Assembly (NCBI GenBank): GCA_021820565.1
Contig: JAKADL010000002.1
Location: 1 to 50,369 of the forward strand
Origin: Thermoplasmata archaeon
GTDB taxonomy: Archaea; Thermoplasmatota; Thermoplasmata; Thermoplasmatales; Thermoplasmataceae
DNA length: 50,369 bases
Direction: 5' to 3'
Below, one piece after another: positions 24,220 to 33,419 of the stretch. The notes beneath the pieces were generated by a model. It saw only the letters and a program-made list of their open reading frames with translations. It searched no databases and was not told where the DNA came from. The stretch's first letter is position 1, and each line of letters opens with the position of its first letter. Both the position numbers and the translations under genes were made by a program.

Positions 24220-25496
24220 GTAACCACCCTGATTCCATCTGGCTTTTTTGTTACATGCCCCATTTTCATTCCATAAATAGAGCTGACGCCCATGTTGAAA
24301 GCTATATCAACAAATCTCTGGGATATAACACCCCCACTTATTACTATGCTGGCATTTTTAACGCCCTGCATCTGTTCGACAGCGTCTGAAATGGGGTATC
24401 TAGCCACAGGATTGGAGGATCCATCATATATTTCAACTGCTTTGCTTTCAAATAGTTCATTCAGCTTGTTTCTTATAAATCTAGGATCATTTACATCCTT
24501 AACTTCCTCCTCGACTACCGCAGCCACTGGCTCAGTCTGCTCCACATGCTTCGGCTCTTTTTCCTTCTGTGGCTCAACTTTTGGCTCCTGTTTCTCTTCC
24601 ACATTCACGTTCATATCGGCTATAGCTTTATTGTTCTTTTCCGTGAATTCCTTGAGCTCTTCAATCATTCCATGTGATTCTAAATACTGATTTACCGGCG
24701 CTTTGTATTTTAGAGCCTTTACTATCTGCTTATATGTCAGTTCCTCAACTTCGGTTCCAGGTGGTGCCCTGGCAATGAAATCCACATCTGCAACCTGGAG
24801 CATCTCCTTTATTATCAGCTCTCCTCCGTGGTCACCATCAACAAATAAAGTTACTGTTCTTGCCTTAGAAAGCTCCTTCACGGTTTTAGGAACACTGGTT
24901 CCCTGTACAGCGATGGTATTTTTTATGCCATATCTGAGAAGATTAAGCACATCGTTCCTGCCCTCTACCACTATAATTGAATCAGAAGTGCCCACTGCCG
25001 GACCGGCTGGTAGATGCTCCTCACCGTATGATAAAATTTCTTTCTTTTCAACCTCTTCACGGACAGACTGAATTATACTCTCGCTGAGGCTCTTTCCGTT
25101 TGTGCCCATTTTTTTATAAAGCTCTTCCGCTCTCTGGATAACCTTGTCCCTTTTATTGATTCTGACATCTTCAACATCTTCTATGTCTACCTTTGCCTTG
25201 CATGGGCCAATTCTATCTATTGTCTCGAGTGCAGCAGCGAGAATTGAGCTCTCTACCTGATCAAGTCCGGACGGTATCAATACAAAACCCTCCGTTCTCC
25301 CCTTTTTGGTGTCTATTTCAACCTCAATTCTGCCTATTTTGCCGCTTTTCTGTAAATCCCTTAAATCTAATTCCTCACCTAATAATCCTTCAGTCTGCCC
25401 AAATATTGCACCAACAACATCGGGCTTTTCAACAACACCATCAGTTACTATCTTTGCTTTGATAACATATTTTGTTATGTTTGGATCGACATTCAT
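24204..25496 (-). CDS. dnaG: Archaeal DnaG primase-like protein
   Basis: A 430-residue TOPRIM protein. The N-terminal domain (1-160) is the archaeal DnaG-type; the TOPRIM core follows with IIVVEGRNDVLNLLRYGI (catalytic Glu) and TLFVDGDHGGELI (Asp-x-Asp). A charged linker rich in Glu/Lys/Pro (about 300-340) leads to a C-terminal domain. In archaea this protein has primase activity in vitro and associates with the RNA exosome. The ORF track starts at a GTG; the ATG at 25496 (MNVDPNITKYVIKAKI) is preferred. It leads an operon with the Lon-like ATPase. Confidence 0.92.
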   Translation of the reverse strand: MNVDPNITKYVIKAKIVTDGVVEKPDVVGAIFGQTEGLLGEELDLRDLQKSGKIGRIEVEIDTKKGRTEGFVLIPSGLDQVESSILAAALETIDRIGPCKAKVDIEDVEDVRINKRDKVIQRAEELYKKMGTNGKSLSESIIQSVREEVEKKEILSYGEEHLPAGPAVGTSDSIIVVEGRNDVLNLLRYGIKNTIAVQGTSVPKTVKELSKARTVTLFVDGDHGGELIIKEMLQVADVDFIARAPPGTEVEELTYKQIVKALKYKAPVNQYLESHGMIEELKEFTEKNNKAIADMNVNVEEKQEPKVEPQKEKEPKHVEQTEPVAAVVEEEVKDVNDPRFIRNKLNELFESKAVEIYDGSSNPVARYPISDAVEQMQGVKNASIVISGGVISQRFVDIAFNMGVSSIYGMKMGHVTKKPDGIRVVTWDHM

Positions 25497-25791
25497 TACT
25501 ATCACCGTTATTCATGTTAATTAAGTTATTATGATAATTTTTAGTTACCATTAAATTGTTATGTTTAAAATGTATATAATCTATTCGTTGCCAGTTATGT
25601 TATTGTTACATGATTTTAGTGCCGAAAATAACACATAGTTATAAATCTGGGCATTTTAGACACCAATTAATATAGATATTTTTATAGATTTTCCAGAACC
25701 AGTGCCCGGATTTTTAAGCCAATAATTAGTGTATCATGGCAATGTTGTAATTTGCAAAAGGTTAAAATAAGCTAGATATATTAATCATAGA

Positions 25792-26805
25792 ATGATTAAG
25801 TTTGGTGTTGCTGGAATACCACTTACCAGTAAGGGGAGAACATATATAGATTCTATAGAAGATATAGGAAATCTAGGATTGAACTCTCTTGAGGTTCAAC
25901 TATTGCGCGTCAATGTAAGTGAGGACCCTGCAATAGAGTACGTGGGTATGTATCCAAAAGATGTTGATGATTCCATTATAGTTGATGTTCTCAGACCTGA
26001 TGAAAATGGAAATTATAAAAGTATAGGCACTGAAAACGAGATTGAAGAAGATGATATAATACAGGAAATATTCTGGAACATGGCCCGGAATTACGAAGAC
26101 CTGAAAACAGGAAGTGAAATCGCAAAAGAGCTTGATGTTGATATTTCTATGCATGCACCCTATTACATGGATATGTTAAACGGAGGCGAGATGGCTGAGA
26201 AATCCATCAACCATCTGAGGTGGTCTCTTCTCATCGGCCGTGCAATGGGGGCAAAGAGGATAATCACACACACCGGATTCTATACAAAGAAAAAATCTGA
26301 AAGCCAGAAAATAGCGCTTGATGTATATTCATCAATCTCCCGGGAATTTTCACATGAAAAGGGCTATCCGTATATAGGCATAGAGGCGTCAGGGAAAAAA
26401 GATCTATTCGGGACCCAGAAAGAGTTATTCTATCTTGCTGAACGAATTCCAGACGTAGAGCCGATTTTGAATTTCCCGCACATACATTCCATAAATAATG
26501 GGTCACTGATAGATGCGAAAAACTTTGAGGATGTTATGAACTCATTTTCAAAATATGCCAAATACGATCTATATACGGAATTCGGTGGAGTAGAATATGA
26601 CAATGGGAATGAGTTGAAGATAACCGCAATCAAACATGGCGACCTGAAATTTGAGACACTTGCAGAGGTAATATCCTCCAGCGATAGAGATATGAATATA
26701 ATTTCTATGTCACCACTTCTGGAGCATGATGCCCAGTATATGGAGCTTATGTACTGGAGAGCTCTTTCAAAAAAATACCAGAAAAAACTTACAAAGAAAA
26801 TATAG
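25792..26805 (+). CDS. Endonuclease IV-like TIM-barrel protein
   Basis: A 337-residue AP endonuclease family 2 protein. It opens with FGVAGIPLTSKGRT, has the metal-site segments ISMHAPYYMDML, RIITHTGFY, YIGIEASG (Glu) and LNFPHIHSI, and a DIYTEFGG-like strand. Endonuclease IV cuts DNA at abasic sites with three metals, but the same fold includes sugar isomerases. At 337 residues it is longer than typical Nfo (about 280), with an acidic insertion around 60-90, so the substrate is not certain. The start has a TATA-like TTAAAATAA centred 26 nt upstream. The next gene follows after 8 bases with a GGTGA ribosome-binding site, so they share an operon. Confidence 0.75.
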   Translation: MIKFGVAGIPLTSKGRTYIDSIEDIGNLGLNSLEVQLLRVNVSEDPAIEYVGMYPKDVDDSIIVDVLRPDENGNYKSIGTENEIEEDDIIQEIFWNMARNYEDLKTGSEIAKELDVDISMHAPYYMDMLNGGEMAEKSINHLRWSLLIGRAMGAKRIITHTGFYTKKKSESQKIALDVYSSISREFSHEKGYPYIGIEASGKKDLFGTQKELFYLAERIPDVEPILNFPHIHSINNGSLIDAKNFEDVMNSFSKYAKYDLYTEFGGVEYDNGNELKITAIKHGDLKFETLAEVISSSDRDMNIISMSPLLEHDAQYMELMYWRALSKKYQKKLTKKI

Positions 26806-26813
26806 GTGAAAAA

Positions 26814-27101
26814 ATGAGAACATATCCAGTTAAAAAAACTATTAAGATTAGCAATTCCACAATAATTGATGTTTTAAAATCATACAATATGGACTTTAAA
26901 GAAGAGGATAGTCATATCGTGTCATCCTACCCCGGAATCACAAAAGTAGAACTCTGGACTGATGGCAAGAAATTATATGTGGATACTGAGACAGATATGC
27001 AGTATAAAAATCCCGGCGAAACCATTAAATTCTTCAATGATTTTATTGAGAAACTGACTGGCTACACATCAAAGGAAAGAAAGAAGCTAATGTCTAAATA
27101 G
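26814..27101 (+). CDS. Small conserved-looking protein, second gene of the endonuclease IV-like operon
   Basis: A 95-residue alpha/beta protein (MRTYPVKKTIKIS..., TKVELWTDGKKLYVDTETD, then a helix FFNDFIEKLTG). It has no cysteines, no membrane segment and no known motif. A GGTGA ribosome-binding site five bases before the ATG marks it as an internal operon gene. Function unknown; it may assist the nuclease-like protein before it. Confidence 0.65.
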   Translation: MRTYPVKKTIKISNSTIIDVLKSYNMDFKEEDSHIVSSYPGITKVELWTDGKKLYVDTETDMQYKNPGETIKFFNDFIEKLTGYTSKERKKLMSK

Positions 27102-27123
27102 TGTACTTGTTTATGAGATGTAA

Positions 27124-27489
27124 ATGTATAAGGATAAAATTTATTTATTTACTTTAGCAATAAGCTTTATTTCAATTTTTTTCTTTATCATATCTTTAAA
27201 TGATCTGTTATTCCGTAATGCATCCCTGATCAGGATATTTTCATTGCAATCTATCGGTGCATGGCAGTACTGGGTTTTAATTGTTTCTATTATTGTATTT
27301 TCATATTTTGCTTATATGTCATATTCCCTGATCAATGACATGTCAAAGTTCAAAAATCTTTTACAGAGTTCAAGCAAAAAGACATTTATTTCCAATCTGC
27401 CTGATCTCGAGAGAATATCAAAAAGATTCGGTTCCCGCTATCACGACCTTCTTATAGAAGCGAAGCGAAAATGGGGAATTAAAAAATAA
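27124..27489 (+). CDS. Two-pass membrane protein with small cytoplasmic domain
   Basis: A 121-residue protein with hydrophobic segments at about 5-26 and 46-67, followed by a basic, helical soluble domain of about 50 residues (KFKNLLQSSSKKTF... to GIKK). The layout resembles a Thermoplasma family I recall as DUF3198, but that match is from memory. It lies 22 bases after the 95-residue gene and ends one base before the convergent speE. Function unknown. Confidence 0.65.
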   Translation: MYKDKIYLFTLAISFISIFFFIISLNDLLFRNASLIRIFSLQSIGAWQYWVLIVSIIVFSYFAYMSYSLINDMSKFKNLLQSSSKKTFISNLPDLERISKRFGSRYHDLLIEAKRKWGIKK

Positions 27490-28311
27490 TTATTTTATTA
27501 AATTCTTGACAAACTCAGGGAGGTAAAAAGACCCCTCGAGGATATCTTTATTGAAATATTTGCCGGTTACAGTGGGCTCATCCCTCTTTTTAAATTCTTC
27601 ACTGGATGCCATTGTAAATGACCACAGCCCGCTGGGATAAGTTGGTATAAATGCGCAGTAAGTTTTGACATATTTAAAAATCCTTGCCATACCATTATGG
27701 GCCATTGAAAGCGCTGTTGGCTGATAATAGGGAGAACCTGATTGCGTTACAACTATTCCATTTGGTGTCAGATGTGACTGGATATCCTTATAGAACTCTT
27801 CTGAGAATAAACCTTCAGCAGGGCCCACGGGATCGGTAGAGTCAATTATTATCCTGTCAAATTTATCTTTGCTTTCTTTTATGTATTTTATTCCATCCCC
27901 GATGATCAAATTGACCTTCTTTTCCTTGAAAGATGATGATATTGCAGGAAAATATTTTTTTGCTACTTCTACAACATTGCCATCTATTTCTACGTTTACA
28001 ATATTTTCAATGCCGAGATCAACCAGGCGCCTTGCAGCTCCCCCATCACCACCGCCTATAATTAAAACCCTGGAAGGTTTTGAATTAAAGTAATAGGGTA
28101 TCATTGTTATCATTTCATGATAAATGTACTCATCTTTTTCTGTAAGCTGTACAGTGCCATCTATAGATAATAATTTTCCAAAATCATATGTATCAAACAA
28201 ATCTATTCTCTGATAGTCAGTTTTTATGGAAAGCAGTTGGTCCTTTATTCTGAACGAAAGTTGCAAATTGTCCGAGTACCTTTCTGAAAACCAGTTTTCT
28301 ATTAATCTCAT
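27490..28311 (-). CDS. speE: Spermidine synthase-family aminopropyltransferase
   Basis: A 273-residue Rossmann-fold enzyme transferring an aminopropyl group from decarboxylated SAM to a diamine or polyamine. Signatures: a beta-rich N-terminal domain ([26 protein letters not shown]), the cofactor site [31 protein letters not shown], and the catalytic loop [17 protein letters not shown]. The size is normal for SpeE. Archaeal members may use agmatine or longer amines, so the exact product is not certain. It is monocistronic, with a TATA-like box before the ATG. Confidence 0.92.
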   Translation of the reverse strand: MRLIENWFSERYSDNLQLSFRIKDQLLSIKTDYQRIDLFDTYDFGKLLSIDGTVQLTEKDEYIYHEMITMIPYYFNSKPSRVLIIGGGDGGAARRLVDLGIENIVNVEIDGNVVEVAKKYFPAISSSFKEKKVNLIIGDGIKYIKESKDKFDRIIIDSTDPVGPAEGLFSEEFYKDIQSHLTPNGIVVTQSGSPYYQPTALSMAHNGMARIFKYVKTYCAFIPTYPSGLWSFTMASSEEFKKRDEPTVTGKYFNKDILEGSFYLPEFVKNLIK

Positions 28312-28542
28312 GTGAGTTTATATTTATGCCGTATATAATTTTTAGGGAGCTGAATAATACCAGTTAAAATCATTATTATGCATTAAATTCTAAAACTTTT
28401 TTCTGGTATATAAATTATAAGATAGGTTAAAAAACCTCATATTATTCCAAAAATTTACTCTTATCCTGTAAATACAGGATTCTGAATTGTTTTTCATAGA
28501 AAAGTTTTTATATAACAAAATGCATTAACTATTGGTGAAACA

Positions 28543-28815
28543 ATGGTAGGTATAAGTGAATTGTCCAAGAAAGTTGCCAGCAATACTAACACAACCCAGA
28601 AGAAAACAGCTGAGATAATAACAGCATTTCTGAAGGAGACTGTTGACTCCGTTAACGAAGGAAAGAAGGTTAACCTGGCTGATTTCGGTATTTTTGAGAG
28701 AAAAGAACAGAAAGAGAGAGTTGCAAGGAATCCAAAAACCAGAGAAGAAATAAAAGTTCCTGCCAAGGATAAATTTGTGTTCAGAGCATCATCCGCAATC
28801 AAATACAAGGATTAA
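28543..28815 (+). CDS. HTa, HU-family chromatin protein
   Basis: A 90-residue protein of the bacterial HU/IHF family: helical N-terminus (GISELSKKVASNTN...), NLADFGIFERKEQKERVARNPKT as the beta arms, then IKVPAKDKFVFRASSAIK. HU folds as a dimer that bends and wraps DNA. In Thermoplasmata this protein replaces archaeal histones and is believed to have been acquired from bacteria. A strong TATA box (TTTTTATATA) about 33 nt upstream and a GGTGA site 4 bases before the ATG suggest high expression from a short-leader mRNA. Confidence 0.93.
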   Translation: MVGISELSKKVASNTNTTQKKTAEIITAFLKETVDSVNEGKKVNLADFGIFERKEQKERVARNPKTREEIKVPAKDKFVFRASSAIKYKD

Positions 28816-28901
28816 AATCAAAATATCCTTTAAAATATAAAATATTATACAATTATCATTTTTGATATTAAATATAAAATAATATACTGTAATATGGTAA
28901 C

Positions 28902-30500
28902 ATGAAAGTTCTGGGACTGGAAGGAACAGCCCATACCGTAAGTGCAGGAATCGTTGATGAAACCTCTATATTATCAAATTATTCTTCTACTTACATTCCG
29001 GATAAAGGCGGTATACATCCCAGGGAAGCCGCAATACACCATGCCGATAATATTGTACCTGTAATGAAGCAGGCATTTGACCAGTGCCATGCAAAACCGG
29101 AAGATATTGACCTGGTGGCATTTTCAATGGGTCCGGGTCTGGGCCCATGCCTCAGGGTAGTTGCTACTGCCGCACGTGCGTTCTCTATAAAATACAATAT
29201 TCCTGTAATTGGTGTTAATCATCCACTGGGGCATGTGGAAATCGGAAGAAAGCTTTCAGGGGCAAAAGACCCTGTCATGCTATATATTTCAGGGGGGAAT
29301 ACACAGATTATAGCCCATGAAAACAACTCATATAAAGTTCTGGGCGAAACCATGGATATTGGACTGGGCAACATGCTCGACAAGTTTGCCCGGGATCTGA
29401 ATATACCCTTCCCAGGTGGTCCTGTAATAGAAAAAATGGCATTAAGGGGAAATAAACTCCTGAACCTGCCCTATTCGGTAAAGGGCATGGATACATCGTT
29501 TTCCGGGATATACACTGCAGCAAGAAACCTTATTGGAACAGAAAAATCTGAGGATATCTGTTACAGTGTTCAGGAAACAACATTTGCAATGCTCGTGGAA
29601 GTTCTGGAAAGGGCACTTTACTATACAGATAAGGAAGAAATACTGCTGGCAGGCGGTGTGGCAAGGAATGACAGATTGAGGAATATGGTGGAGCAGATGG
29701 CCATATCATCCGGTTACAGGGCATATCTTACCGATAAAAAATACTGTATGGATAATGGTGCCATGATTGCCCAGGCAGGCATGCTGATGTATCTTTCCGG
29801 TCAGAGGCAGAGCATAATGGATACAAAGGTGAACCAGAAATTCAGAATAGATGAGGTTGAAGTTCCCTGGATTGACTCAAATGAAACAAAAGTGAACAGC
29901 AACAGGGGAGCAGAGGCGTCCATAGATGACACTGAATTTTACGGAAGGAAAACCATTAAAAAAACCCGCATGGAAAAAAATTACAGAAATAAAGATCTGG
30001 ACAGGAGGATCAGAAATGAACGCATCAGAAATGAATTCAATATACTCTATAAATTGAAGGAAAAGGGAATAGACGTACCTTTGATTTATGACTTTGATCG
30101 TTATGATTTTTCAATAACAATGGAGAAAATTGAAGGTATAACACTAAATAAATTCATAAGAGAAAACAAATTTTACGAGGATAAAATCAAGGATCTGGGT
30201 AGAATAATAGCCAGGATGCATAATTTATTTCTTTCCCACGGGGATCTGAACCCGAATAATATAATGATATCAGGGAATAGAATATATTTACTTGACCCCA
30301 GCATGGGGAATATAAACTGTACAGTTGAAGATATGGCTGATGATATATTTCTCCTCACTGAATCCTTTAAAAGCCTGTTTTCAGGATACAGCCGGTTACT
30401 GGAAGAAATATTCCTGAAATCATATATGGCCGTATCGGATAATTCAGAGTTGGTAATGGGCACACTGAATGAAATTATTCAGAGGCGGAGATACGTATAG
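28902..30500 (+). CDS. Kae1-Bud32 fusion (tRNA t6A synthesis, KEOPS)
   Basis: A 532-residue bifunctional protein. Residues 1-325 are Kae1/TsaD, which transfers threonylcarbamoyl to A37 of tRNAs: [15 protein letters not shown], the metal pair [15 protein letters not shown] and [12 protein letters not shown]. Residues about 345-532 are the Bud32 kinase/ATPase: a basic region, [19 protein letters not shown], and [11 protein letters not shown] as the catalytic loop. The usual DFG metal motif reads DPS (LLDPSMG). The fusion itself is known in some archaea. A TATA box 26 nt upstream predicts a leaderless mRNA. The ITPase gene follows in the same direction. Confidence 0.94.
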   Translation: MKVLGLEGTAHTVSAGIVDETSILSNYSSTYIPDKGGIHPREAAIHHADNIVPVMKQAFDQCHAKPEDIDLVAFSMGPGLGPCLRVVATAARAFSIKYNIPVIGVNHPLGHVEIGRKLSGAKDPVMLYISGGNTQIIAHENNSYKVLGETMDIGLGNMLDKFARDLNIPFPGGPVIEKMALRGNKLLNLPYSVKGMDTSFSGIYTAARNLIGTEKSEDICYSVQETTFAMLVEVLERALYYTDKEEILLAGGVARNDRLRNMVEQMAISSGYRAYLTDKKYCMDNGAMIAQAGMLMYLSGQRQSIMDTKVNQKFRIDEVEVPWIDSNETKVNSNRGAEASIDDTEFYGRKTIKKTRMEKNYRNKDLDRRIRNERIRNEFNILYKLKEKGIDVPLIYDFDRYDFSITMEKIEGITLNKFIRENKFYEDKIKDLGRIIARMHNLFLSHGDLNPNNIMISGNRIYLLDPSMGNINCTVEDMADDIFLLTESFKSLFSGYSRLLEEIFLKSYMAVSDNSELVMGTLNEIIQRRRYV

Positions 30501-30534
30501 ATAATATAAATCAATTTTAATCATGAAATAATAT

Positions 30535-31089
30535 ATGTGCATGTTAAAATTCATAACAAGCAATGAACATAAATATCTGGAAGTTTCCGTTGCCTTTGAG
30601 AAGGTGGGATTGCCACTATCCTGGTACAGAAAAAAATATGAGGAAATACAGGCAGATGACAACGCTGTTATCTGCCGGGATAGCTGTATTAAACTGGGCA
30701 AGGATATAGAGCAGCCATTTTTCATAGATGATACCGGGCTTTACATAGAACAGTTGAATGGATTTCCAGGTCCATATGCATCATATGTGCAGGATACAAT
30801 CGGAAACACCGGCATAATTAAACTGGCTTCGGGGTCAAATGCATACTTTAAGACGGTTATTTCCCTAATGCAGGATAATAAAGTGCAGCAATTTACAGGA
30901 ATCTTAAAAGGGACAATTGCAGATAAAGAAAACAACGGAAATAAGTTTGGTTATGATCCAATATTCATCCCGGACGGATACGATCTGGCCCTTTCCCAGT
31001 TATCACCTGCAGAGAAAAATTTAATATCCCACAGAGGCAAGGCAATCAACAATTTGATAAATTTTCTTATTTTAAATAATATAAGATAA
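30535..31089 (+). CDS. XTP/dITP pyrophosphatase (Ham1/RdgB family)
   Basis: A 184-residue house-cleaning enzyme that hydrolyses non-canonical purine triphosphates such as dITP and XTP. Signatures: the N-terminal substrate loop FITSNEHKYLEV, FIDDTGLYIEQLNGFPGPYASYV, and the C-terminal FGYDPIFIPDGY followed by LISHRGKAINNL. An alternative start six bases later (MLKFITSN) matches family N-termini equally well. It lies 35 bases after kae1-bud32 and has its own TATA-like ATAATATAAA, so transcription may be independent. Confidence 0.93.
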   Translation: MCMLKFITSNEHKYLEVSVAFEKVGLPLSWYRKKYEEIQADDNAVICRDSCIKLGKDIEQPFFIDDTGLYIEQLNGFPGPYASYVQDTIGNTGIIKLASGSNAYFKTVISLMQDNKVQQFTGILKGTIADKENNGNKFGYDPIFIPDGYDLALSQLSPAEKNLISHRGKAINNLINFLILNNIR

Positions 31090-31231
31090 ACTACCGTGGT
31101 CTCCACTGAATATCCTGTCTTAAAATCAAAAGAGAATATATATTCCATATTCATTGGAAAATTGCCATTGCAAATGCCCCGGTAACTTTTCTTAATAAAA
31201 ATAAACTTATATATTAATATATAATCCAGTA

Positions 31232-31420
31232 TCGCCCACACCTGAAATGGTAAGGCGCTCTCTTGTAGAGTAATATAAGAAAGCTGTGGAGTGATTCCCG
31301 GAAGGGATAATGAATAGCCTCCCACCCTGACCTAGAGGCGTCAACCAGCTATAAGCTTGCCTGTATGATAGGTAAATGCAGTTGAACGACGGAAACATGA
31401 TCAGGAATAAATAAAACTCA
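31232..31420 (+). ncRNA. Candidate structured RNA or long leader upstream of rps6e
   Basis: About 190 nt with higher GC than other gaps here and no reading frame of note. A strong TATA box (TTATATATTA, about 31208) would start a transcript near 31237. Several local hairpins can be drawn: CGCC/GGCG (31233/31254), CTCT-cttgt-AGAG (31258-31270), TCCC-GGAA-GGGA with a GNRA-type loop (31296-31307), GCCTC/GAGGC (31317/31335) and AGCT-ata-AGCT (31347-31357). rps6e begins 12 nt later with an AAGGTG site, unlike the leaderless genes around it. It may be the regulated leader of rps6e-aIF2 gamma or a free small RNA. I find no RNase P, SRP or tRNA signature in it. Confidence 0.5.
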
Positions 31421-31431
31421 AGGTGTAAATT

Positions 31432-31821
31432 ATGGTTGTAGCAGTAGTTGCGGACAGGAAAACTGGAAAAACGTATAAAAAGGAAATTTCAGAGGATGTT
31501 CTGGGTTCCCTTGCTGGAAGAAAAATAGGAGAAGAAATAGATGGTATATTTTTTGAAATGCCCGGATATAAATTGAAGGTTACAGGTGGAAGCGCAAATG
31601 ATGGCTTCCCAATGAAAAAGGATTTATCCATCGCCGGGAAGAAAAGAATACTTGTATCTTACAATTCAGGCAGGAAGGGTAAAAACGGCATTAGAAAAAG
31701 GGTTACATTCAGAGGAAACATAATAGGTTCCGACATTTCACAGCTGAATCTTGTGGTGACACAGTATGGAACAAAACCTCTTGATGCCGCTGAAGAAGAG
31801 GAACAGAAAGGAGAACAGTAA
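31432..31821 (+). CDS. rps6e: Ribosomal protein eS6
   Basis: A 129-residue small-subunit protein of the archaeal/eukaryotic set. It has the family core: VVADRKTGKTYKKEI, LAGRKIGEEIDG, LKVTGGSANDGFPMKKDL and RKGKNGIRKRVTFRGN, ending in an acidic tail. A ribosome-binding site AAGGTG lies just before the ATG, consistent with a transcript that starts far upstream. Its stop overlaps the aIF2 gamma start by one base (TAATG), an arrangement that couples their translation. Confidence 0.95.
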   Translation: MVVAVVADRKTGKTYKKEISEDVLGSLAGRKIGEEIDGIFFEMPGYKLKVTGGSANDGFPMKKDLSIAGKKRILVSYNSGRKGKNGIRKRVTFRGNIIGSDISQLNLVVTQYGTKPLDAAEEEEQKGEQ

Positions 31822-33038
31822 TGGAACAGCCTTCCGTTAATATTGGCATGGTCGGGCATGTGGACCATGGAAAGAGTACTTTAACTTTTGCACTCACAGG
31901 TAAAAAAACCGATGTTCATTCAGAGGAAGTTAAGAGAGGCATTTCCATAAAGCTTGGTTATGCCGATACACCCATATACCGCTGTAAGGACGAAAACGGC
32001 AAGGAAACTTATTCAAATAAAAAATTATCTGATAATTGCCAGCTTTCCAGGGTAATTTCGATTGTTGACGCACCGGGCCATGAAACTCTAATGGCGACAA
32101 TGCTCGCAGGATCGGCAATCATGAATGGGGCTATCCTGGTTATTGCAGCCAATGAATCCTGTCCGCAACCGCAGACCAGGGAACATCTAACTGCTCTGGA
32201 AATCATGGGTATTAAGGAAATAATTGTAGTACAGAACAAAATAGATCTTGTTACCCGTGAAAGGGCTCTTGAAAGTTACAATGAAATTAAAAGCTTTTTG
32301 AAAGGCAGCATTGCTGAAAATGCTCCGGTAATTCCAGTCAGTGCCTATCATAATACCAATATAGACATAGTTCTGGAAGCCATAGAAAAAATTATCAAAA
32401 CACCTGCATTCAGGGAAGACGATACGCCTATGATGTATATCGCCCGATCTTTTGATATCAACAAACCAGGAACATCTCCCTCTGATCTGAAAGGCGGGGT
32501 ACTTGGTGGTGCACTTATAAGAGGAAAATTAACCGTGGGTGATGAAATAGAAATTTCACCGGGAGTCCAGGAAACAAGGGGTAATAAAACTGTGTGGGAA
32601 AATGTCACCACAAAGATAACATCATTGATGGCCGGATCATCCTCCTACAAATCAATAGTACCCGGTGGACTGGCTGCCGTGGGAACTGAACTGGATCCAT
32701 TTTTAACCAAAGGTGACTCATTTACAGGTCGTATAGTTGGATTAAAAGGTCATGTGCCGAAAACAGTATTTAACCTTGAAATGGATATACACTTGCTGAA
32801 CCGGGTTGTAGGATTTGATGAAGAGGTCATAGTGGAGCCCCTGAAACCAAACGAAATAATCATGCTGACAGTGGGCACTGCCAATACTATAGGTTCAGTA
32901 ATATCTATAAAGGATAACAAAGTAAGTGTATCTTTAAAATACCCGGTTGCCGCAAATATAAACGACCGTATGGCAATAGGCAGGCGTATATCCAACAGAT
33001 GGCGCCTTATAGGTTATGGTTCTATCCTGAATATCTAA
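31821..33038 (+). CDS. Translation initiation factor aIF2 gamma subunit
   Basis: A 405-residue GTPase that, with the alpha and beta subunits, carries Met-tRNAi to the ribosome. The G domain has GHVDHGKST, the switch 2 DAPGHE and the base-specific NKIDL; two beta-barrel domains follow. The zinc-knuckle insert usual before DAPGHE is reduced: only two cysteines remain (YRCKDENG... and DNCQLSR) where four are common. The gene is coupled to rps6e, an arrangement frequent in archaea. The other subunits are not in the window. Confidence 0.95.
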   Translation: MEQPSVNIGMVGHVDHGKSTLTFALTGKKTDVHSEEVKRGISIKLGYADTPIYRCKDENGKETYSNKKLSDNCQLSRVISIVDAPGHETLMATMLAGSAIMNGAILVIAANESCPQPQTREHLTALEIMGIKEIIVVQNKIDLVTRERALESYNEIKSFLKGSIAENAPVIPVSAYHNTNIDIVLEAIEKIIKTPAFREDDTPMMYIARSFDINKPGTSPSDLKGGVLGGALIRGKLTVGDEIEISPGVQETRGNKTVWENVTTKITSLMAGSSSYKSIVPGGLAAVGTELDPFLTKGDSFTGRIVGLKGHVPKTVFNLEMDIHLLNRVVGFDEEVIVEPLKPNEIIMLTVGTANTIGSVISIKDNKVSVSLKYPVAANINDRMAIGRRISNRWRLIGYGSILNI

Positions 33039-33134
33039 GCAGAAATAGTATGGATATCAATTATTTTTAGAAAATCTGAAAATTTTATTATTTCAATCCT
33101 TATTAATATATATACAGAAATGATATGGAAGTCA

Positions 33135-33419
33135 ATGGAACTAAAGGCAAAGGTGGAAAGGTATTTTGAAATAGAAAAATCTGCTCTTGAGAAGATTCAT
33201 ATCAGCGTACCTGTTGATTCTTACCTCTACGGGATAGCAAAAGACCACATGGATATGATCATGAATTATTATAACGATGCAAAGTATTTCTATAATAAAA
33301 ACGATCTCATAAATGCATTTGCCTCATTGAACTATTCATATGGCTGGATAGATTCCGCTATACGCATTGGACTGTTTGATGGTGAATCCGATCACCGGCT
33401 CTTTACTCACTTCAGATGA
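33135..33419 (+). CDS. DUF357 family protein
   Basis: A helical protein of about 94 residues. The pattern MNYYNDAKYFYNKNDLINAFASLNYSYGWIDSAIRIGLFD matches the archaeal DUF357 family, a helical bundle of unknown function often seen with translation or tRNA-modification genes. The ORF track starts at 33120; the ATG at 33135 is favoured by a TATA-like TTAATATATA centred about 26 nt upstream. Its last 13 bases overlap the convergent rmuC. Confidence 0.8.
   Translation: MELKAKVERYFEIEKSALEKIHISVPVDSYLYGIAKDHMDMIMNYYNDAKYFYNKNDLINAFASLNYSYGWIDSAIRIGLFDGESDHRLFTHFR

Noticed and set aside
31232-31420. RNase P RNA, SRP RNA or an intron-containing tRNA
   Set aside because: The conserved GAGGAAAGTCC of RNase P and the AGCAG-type helix 8 loop of SRP RNA are missing, and no cloverleaf can be drawn.
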